From Planctomycetales bacterium (lineage in GTDB: Bacteria > Planctomycetota > Planctomycetia > Pirellulales > Thermoguttaceae), in contig SKOZ01000011.1 of NCBI GenBank assembly GCA_007119795.1, forward strand, positions 1-29,646: 29,646 bases of DNA, in the 5' to 3' direction. The notes under the pieces are model-generated. The model did not search any database and had not been told where the DNA came from. It worked only from the letters and a program-made list of their open reading frames with translations. A program made the position numbers and the translations under genes. Of this stretch, positions 25,014 through 29,646 are shown one piece after another. Positions within the stretch are counted from its first letter, which is position 1. Every line of letters starts with the position of its first letter.

Positions 25014-25269
25014 TGGGCGCGCTGGACCTCCATCCTCGAGTTGGACGTTCGGCGGGACGGCTGGGGGACGGGTTGGTTTTGCCGAAGGCGACTGTCGAAA
25101 AACGGCGAAACCTGTTACATCATTCGCGTCAATTCCGCCGTTGACTTTGGGAAGGCGCGCGCGGGCGATCTTCCCCGAGAAGGTCGCAGGCCGGTCCGCG
25201 ACGGCGATGCGCCGTTCCCGGGACACAGCGGCACCCCACACGATTCCACGGAACCCCTCGGCTTCGAAA

Positions 25270-28200
25270 ATGGACCGAGCTGCCCTGGTCGATCAGAAAC
25301 TCCCCGGCCCACCGCCGCCCCCCCGTGCCCGCACGGCGCACGCGCCGCCCGCGCCTGGGGACGAGACGGCGGATCTGCGGGGGCGGGCCGGGCTCGGCTC
25401 GCGGGGGTTCGTGGCCATGGTGGTCACGCAGTTCCTCGTGGCCCTGAACGACAATATGTTCCGCTGGTTGATCGTACCCATTGGAAAGGACTTGTTGGGG
25501 ACCGAGTTGGCTCTTTCGGTTGGGCTGGCGTGTTTCACCATTCCCTACCTGCTCTTGATGGCGCCGGCGGGATACATCTCCGACCGTTTCAGCAAGCGAA
25601 CGGTGATGGTCGTCTGCAAGGTGGCCGAGATCGCCATCATGGCCCTGGGGGTGGCGGCAATCCTGGCGGGAAACGTCTACGGCATGTTCGTGGTCCTCTT
25701 CGCCATGGGAGCACAGAGTGCCTTCTTCAGTCCCTCGAAGTACGGGAGTATCCCCGAGCTCGTGCGTGCCGACCGCATCCCGGCGGCCAATGGCGTGGTC
25801 AGCCTGACGACCATGTTGGCCATCATCCTGGGCGCCTTGACGGGCGGCTACCTCTACGCCTGGACCACCGTCGACGGGATGCTGCCGGGGACGCACCACT
25901 GGTGGATATCCGCCTCGGCCCTCCTCGGGGTGGCAGCCTTGGGATACCTGGCGAGCCTGCTGATCGCCCCGCTACGGGCGGCGAACCCCACGCGGCCCTT
26001 CCCGCGGAACGCCGCCGCCCAGACCTGGCGCGACCTGGCCGGCCTCTTCCATCGGCGGCCCTTGTTCGCCGCCGCCTTCTGCAGCGCCTTTTTCTGGCTC
26101 CTCGGGGCCATGGTCAACCTGAACATCGACCTCATGACCACGGTCGACCTGGGCATGCCGCAGGAGCGGGTCGGTCCACTCCTTGCTCTCCTGATGCTGG
26201 GCATCGGCGGGGGAGCGCTGGCGGCGGGCTTCCTCTCGCGGGGGAAGATCGAGCTGGGAATGGTTCCCTTTGGCGCCCTGGGGATCGCCGTAACCTCGGC
26301 CTTGCTCTACTTCCTCGTCCCCACCGCCGCTGCGGGACCGAACTGGCCGGGATACCTCTGGGCCGGCGGACTGCTCTTCCTCCTGGGCTCCTGCGCCGGA
26401 CTCTACGACATCCCCTTGCAGGCCTATCTCCAGCACCATTCCCCGGATGAGGGCCGCGGCCGGATCATGGCCGCGGGGAACTTCCTGGCTTTCTCGGGAA
26501 TACTGCTGGCCTCGGGCCTCTTCTGGCTGCTGACTTCACCTTTGGGGGTCTCCGCGCGCGGGGCTTTTCTCGTCGCCTCCGTAGGGGTGCTCGTGCTCGC
26601 GGCGGCCATTGTGGCCAGCATCCCCGCGCAGACGGTGCGGTTCGTGCTCACCACGATGCTGCGGCTGGTGTACCGCGTTCGTGTCCGCGGGCTGGAGAAT
26701 ATCCCGGCCACCGGCGGCGCGCTGCTTACGCCCAACCACCTCAGTTACGTGGACGGGCTGCTGATCCTCCTCGTCGTGCGGCGGCCGGTGCGGGCGATCG
26801 TGTACGCGGACTATATCGACCGCTGGTACACCCGCTGGCTGGCACGCCACGAGAGGGCGATCCCCATTGGGCGCACCCGCAAGCAGACGGTCGAGGCCAT
26901 CCGCACCGCCCGCGCGGCGCTGGCGGACGGCGACCTGGTCTGCATCTTCCCCGAGGGAGGTCTCTCCCGGACGGGGCAGATGCAGGCCTTCCAGCCGGGG
27001 CTCCTTTCCGTCCTCAAAGGGACCGACGTCCCGGTAATTCCCATCTTTCTCGCCGGCCTTTGGGGAAGCATCTTCAGCTTCTCGGGAGGGAAGTTCTTCT
27101 GGAAGCTGCCGCGACGGTGGCCCTACCCCGTGACCCTCGCCTTCGGCGAGCCCCTCCGCGGTGTGAAAGACTCCTATCAGGTCCGTCGAGCGGTCGAGGA
27201 CCTGGGATACGAGACCACAAGAGCCCATCAACAGGTGCAGAAGATGATGATCCTGCCCAGAAAGTTTCTCCGCAACTGCCGCCGCAAGCTGTTCCACCCG
27301 AAGGTGGCCGACTCGACGGGGATGGAGCTCTCCGGCGGCAGCCTTCTAGCCCGCACGCTGATCCTCCGCCGCCTGCTCCGGCGGGAGGTGCTCGCCGACG
27401 ACGAATCGCACGTCGGCCTTCTCCTCCCGCCCACGGTGGCCTGCGTGGTGGCCAACGCCGCCTTGTCCGTCGACCGGCGGATCACGGTCAACCTCAACTA
27501 CACGGCCCCGGCCGAGGTGGTCAACGCCTGCATCCGCCAGGCGGGCATCCGCCACGTGCTCACCAGCCGCAAGGTGCTGGAGCGGTTTCCCTTGGAAATC
27601 GACGCGGAGTGGGTCTTCCTCGAAGACTTCAAGGAAAAGGTCACCACGGGCGACAAGCTCGCCGCCGCCGTCACGACCTACCTCCTTCCCTCCGCGCTCC
27701 TGGAACGCTGCCTTGGCCTGACGCGGGTCGACCCCGACGACGTCCTTACCGTGATCTTCACCTCGGGCTCGACGGGGGACCCCAAAGGCGTCATGCTCAC
27801 GCACCGCAACGTGGGGAGCAACGTCGAAGCGGTGAACCAGATCATCCACCTCACGCCGGACGACGTACTCCTGGGCATCCTGCCGATCTTCCACTCCTTC
27901 GGCTACACCACCACCCTCTGGACCGTGCTCACCTTGCCGCCGAAGGGCGTCTACCATACGAATCCCCTCGAGGCCCGCCAGGTCGGTGCGGTCTGCCGCG
28001 AGCACGGCGTGACCATCATGGTCACCACGCCCACCTTCGTCCGCTCCTACCTGCGGCGGTGCGAGCCGGAAGACTTCTCCAGGCTGGACGTGGTCTTCAC
28101 CGGTGCCGAAAAGCTCCCCAAGGAGCTCGCCGACGCCTTCGAAGCACGCTTTGGCGTGCGGCCCGTCGAGGGATACGGGACCACGGAGCTCTCTCCGGTG

Positions 28201-28899
28201 GTCTCCGGCAACGTCCCTCCCAGCCGCCAGCCGTCCAAGGGGCAGAAAGCGTCCAAAGAGGGGAGCGTGGGACGGCCGCTGCCCGACGTGTATGCCAAGG
28301 TGGTGGACCTCGACACCGGCAACGACCTGGGCTACGACAAGTCGGGGATGCTCCTCGTGAAGGGTCCCAACGTGATGAAGGGCTACCTGGGCCGACCCGA
28401 CCTCACCGCCGAGGCCATCCGCGACGGCTGGTACGTCACCGGAGACGTGGCCGTCGTCGACTCCGAGGGCTTCATCCACATCACGGGACGCGAGAGCCGC
28501 TTCTCGAAGATCGCCGGCGAGATGGTTCCCCACATCCACATCGAGGAGGCCATCAACAAGGCGGCAGCCGTCGACGAGGAGGAGCTCCGCGTCGCCGTCA
28601 CCTCGGTTCCCGACGCGAAGAAGGGCGAGCGGCTGATCGTCCTCTACACGACCCTGCCCAAGACCCCCGAGGAGATCTGCCGCGTCCTGACGGAAGCCGG
28701 CCTGCCGCAGCTCTGGATTCCTTCTCCCGACAGCTTTCTGCGCGTGGAGACGATCCCCGTCCTGGGCACCGGCAAGCTCGACCTCCGCGCCGTGCGCCAC
28801 CTGGCCGAGGAGCAGTGCAACGCGGGGGGGAGCGCCGCGTCCCAGCCGGAAGACAACACGGACGCCCAGGAAGGGCCGCCGTCGACAGCGAGCGGCTGA
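25270..28899 (+). CDS. Three-domain phospholipid protein: MFS transporter, PlsC acyltransferase, AMP-dependent acyl ligase
   Basis: 1209 residues combining what E. coli encodes as lplT and aas: import of lysophospholipid, activation of a fatty acid, and re-acylation at the membrane. Residues ~45-455 are a 12-helix MFS domain (DNMFRWLIVPIGKDL, then GYISDRFSKRTVMV). Residues ~470-680 are PlsC, with NHLSYVD at 489-495 (His490/Asp495) and FPEGG at 560-564. Residues ~700-1185 are the adenylate-forming domain: TSGSTGDPKG at 831-840, YGTTE at 969-973, TGDVAVVDSEGFIHITGR, and the catalytic Lys1169 in GTGKLD. No acyl-carrier domain is present. The ATG at 25270 starts a Pro-rich N-terminus; upstream in-frame starts at 25207 (ATG) and 25141 (TTG) remain possible because no strong ribosome-binding site decides. 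Confidence 0.9.
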   Translation: MDRAALVDQKLPGPPPPPRARTAHAPPAPGDETADLRGRAGLGSRGFVAMVVTQFLVALNDNMFRWLIVPIGKDLLGTELALSVGLACFTIPYLLLMAPAGYISDRFSKRTVMVVCKVAEIAIMALGVAAILAGNVYGMFVVLFAMGAQSAFFSPSKYGSIPELVRADRIPAANGVVSLTTMLAIILGALTGGYLYAWTTVDGMLPGTHHWWISASALLGVAALGYLASLLIAPLRAANPTRPFPRNAAAQTWRDLAGLFHRRPLFAAAFCSAFFWLLGAMVNLNIDLMTTVDLGMPQERVGPLLALLMLGIGGGALAAGFLSRGKIELGMVPFGALGIAVTSALLYFLVPTAAAGPNWPGYLWAGGLLFLLGSCAGLYDIPLQAYLQHHSPDEGRGRIMAAGNFLAFSGILLASGLFWLLTSPLGVSARGAFLVASVGVLVLAAAIVASIPAQTVRFVLTTMLRLVYRVRVRGLENIPATGGALLTPNHLSYVDGLLILLVVRRPVRAIVYADYIDRWYTRWLARHERAIPIGRTRKQTVEAIRTARAALADGDLVCIFPEGGLSRTGQMQAFQPGLLSVLKGTDVPVIPIFLAGLWGSIFSFSGGKFFWKLPRRWPYPVTLAFGEPLRGVKDSYQVRRAVEDLGYETTRAHQQVQKMMILPRKFLRNCRRKLFHPKVADSTGMELSGGSLLARTLILRRLLRREVLADDESHVGLLLPPTVACVVANAALSVDRRITVNLNYTAPAEVVNACIRQAGIRHVLTSRKVLERFPLEIDAEWVFLEDFKEKVTTGDKLAAAVTTYLLPSALLERCLGLTRVDPDDVLTVIFTSGSTGDPKGVMLTHRNVGSNVEAVNQIIHLTPDDVLLGILPIFHSFGYTTTLWTVLTLPPKGVYHTNPLEARQVGAVCREHGVTIMVTTPTFVRSYLRRCEPEDFSRLDVVFTGAEKLPKELADAFEARFGVRPVEGYGTTELSPVVSGNVPPSRQPSKGQKASKEGSVGRPLPDVYAKVVDLDTGNDLGYDKSGMLLVKGPNVMKGYLGRPDLTAEAIRDGWYVTGDVAVVDSEGFIHITGRESRFSKIAGEMVPHIHIEEAINKAAAVDEEELRVAVTSVPDAKKGERLIVLYTTLPKTPEEICRVLTEAGLPQLWIPSPDSFLRVETIPVLGTGKLDLRAVRHLAEEQCNAGGSAASQPEDNTDAQEGPPSTASG

Positions 28900-28900
28900 C

Positions 28901-28934
28901 GCGCCGGCAGCACCAACGACAGACATGCCGGCGC
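28901..28934 (+). terminator. 9-bp inverted repeat after the lipid gene
   Basis: GCGCCGGCA (28901-28909) and TGCCGGCGC (28926-28934) are perfectly complementary around a 16-base loop, beginning two bases after the stop of the preceding gene. No T-tract follows. Position and stability suggest a transcript end. Confidence 0.5.
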
Positions 28935-28985
28935 CGTATCCAGTGAATGCGCATTGACTTAGGGCTCAGCTCCTGATAGCCTTCC

Positions 28986-29037
28986 AGCGCATCGATGATC
29001 ACCGGGCATGATCCCCGCTGGCAGGAGACGATGCGCT
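28986..29037. repeat. 9-bp inverted repeat in the leader of the last gene's region
   Basis: AGCGCATCG (28986-28994) and CGATGCGCT (29029-29037) pair perfectly across a 34-base interval. It lies between the lipid-gene hairpin and the promoter at 29084. It could be a binding site, a remnant end of a mobile element or chance; no duplicated target is visible. Confidence 0.35.
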
Positions 29038-29083
29038 TCGGGAGCGCTCCGATGGAACCGCCGGCGATCGCAGAGGCGGTCTG

Positions 29084-29111
29084 TTGTCTCCATCAGTACG
29101 TGTGGTATACT
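29084..29111 (+). promoter_or_regulatory. Promoter of the last gene
   Basis: TTGTCT (29084-29089, 4/6) and TATACT (29106-29111, 5/6) are 16 bases apart. TGG directly before the -10 forms an extended -10. Transcription would start near 29118, about 35 bases before the TTG start at 29153. This is the best promoter in the window. Confidence 0.55.
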
Positions 29112-29152
29112 AAAGTACACATACCCCCAAAATCGCAGCGGGAGGGCGAGCA

Positions 29153-29646
29153 TTGGCGGACCGATTCACCACGGGACAGCAGGAGCGGCTCTACTCGGCC
29201 GTTCTCACGGAGGTGAAGCGGCTAGGGTTTCGCCCAGAGTGTGTGGCCCAGCACTACCGCTTCAACGACTGGTTCGAAACCACTCTGCCCGAGCGAGTGG
29301 CATCGGCCGCCGTCTTTGGCCGCTCACCTTTTGCCTACGATAGTGCCTGCTTCGCTGTACTGCTTTCGAACGGCGAGCGCGGACGGGAACTGGTTCAGGG
29401 CTTTCGTGCCCTAGGTGCTCCGATCGCCTTCGAGGTTTCCGCCGATCACGTTACCCACTGGATTGTGGGTCCGGAGAGCGTCCCCCGACGGCGGTTCGGG
29501 TTGGAGGACATAGCCTCTGTCTTCTCGGACCATGCGGCGCAGTGGTCGCCGGCGGCGCTGCTGCGGGCGAAGAACGTCGCTCCCGAGCAAGAGGCCCGGC
29601 AACTCGACTTTTTCGACCTGGGTCTTCTGCCGGCCCTGGAGCAGCA
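29153..29646 (+). CDS. Unidentified gene, N-terminal part (continues past window)
   Basis: The first 164 codons of a gene that runs off the right edge. The likely start is TTG at 29153, after GGGAGGG (29140-29146) and downstream of a good promoter; the protein would begin MADRFTTGQQERLYSAVLTE. The sequence is soluble alpha/beta, with FGRSPFAYDSACFAVLLSNG, FEVSADHVTHWIVGP and a closing QLDFFDLGLLPALEQ. The last phrase and general style recall the N-terminal region of N6-adenine DNA methylases of restriction-modification or phage-defence systems, but no methylase motif lies in the visible part. This is a guess. Codon use is less GC-rich than upstream (CTA, ATA, AGT, TTT), consistent with an accessory gene. 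Confidence 0.6.
   Translation, partial: MADRFTTGQQERLYSAVLTEVKRLGFRPECVAQHYRFNDWFETTLPERVASAAVFGRSPFAYDSACFAVLLSNGERGRELVQGFRALGAPIAFEVSADHVTHWIVGPESVPRRRFGLEDIASVFSDHAAQWSPAALLRAKNVAPEQEARQLDFFDLGLLPALEQ

Larger units (their letters stand above)
24772..25269. other. Intergenic region between the kor cluster and the lipid gene
   Basis: It holds the kor-cluster hairpin (24778-24806), a T6 run near 24905-24913, and a promoter with an embedded inverted repeat (24984-25013). The part after 25100 is open in the frame of the next gene, so if a start upstream of 25270 is used, the gap is shorter. No RNA gene was recognised. Confidence 0.45.

Overview
The window reads as a chromosomal segment of a high-GC (roughly two-thirds G+C) bacterium, most likely a planctomycete of the Pirellulales type. 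This is inferred from gene content: a Tat-exported DUF4159 protein followed by a very large DUF4175-like membrane protein, a YdjY-type lipoprotein, several Gfo/Idh/MocA oxidoreductases, a fused-gamma/alpha KorAB 2-oxoacid:ferredoxin oxidoreductase beside CBS proteins, and an MFS/acyltransferase/AMP-ligase fusion. No rRNA or tRNA was found, so the assignment rests on protein families alone.

Layout. 1-2251 (+): the 3' part of argS, then def (peptide deformylase). 2301-3482 (-): a Gfo/Idh/MocA oxidoreductase. 3889-6969 (+): a bifunctional homocysteine S-methyltransferase/methylenetetrahydrofolate reductase, followed almost immediately by a second Gfo/Idh/MocA oxidoreductase. 7250-14329 (+): the cell-envelope block, with a tandem-DUF4159 Tat protein, a small toxin-antitoxin pair, the 1113-residue DUF4175-like protein, a 39-codon small ORF coupled to it, and an exported protein with a probable jelly-roll C-terminus. 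14356-16008 (-): pdxA-nadD cofactor operon, divergent from dtd (16093-16557, +). 16645-16965 (-): a small conserved-looking protein of unknown function. 17208-17697: remains of an exported endonuclease/exonuclease/phosphatase-family gene with a large internal deletion and a frameshift. 17851-20198 (+): a YdjY-type lipoprotein and a Tat-exported M14-like zinc peptidase. 20731-24771 (+): a CBS protein, KorA, KorB and a zinc-ribbon-CBS protein. 25270-28899 (+): the three-domain MFS-PlsC-AMP-ligase protein. 29153-end (+): the first 164 codons of an unidentified gene with a clear promoter.

How the genes fit together. Much of the window is housekeeping: translation quality and maturation (argS, def, dtd), one-carbon/methionine metabolism, PLP and NAD synthesis, phospholipid re-acylation, and reductive or oxidative 2-oxoacid metabolism. 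The most interesting grouping is CBS-KorA-KorB-ZnR-CBS, which suggests a ferredoxin-dependent oxidoreductase with dedicated nucleotide-sensing partners. Small-scale features include a korB ribosome-binding site buried in a hairpin, a heptamer repeat before the second CBS gene, an inverted repeat inside the promoter of the lipid gene, and strong hairpins after the kor cluster and the lipid gene. I found no CRISPR array, insertion sequence or prophage.
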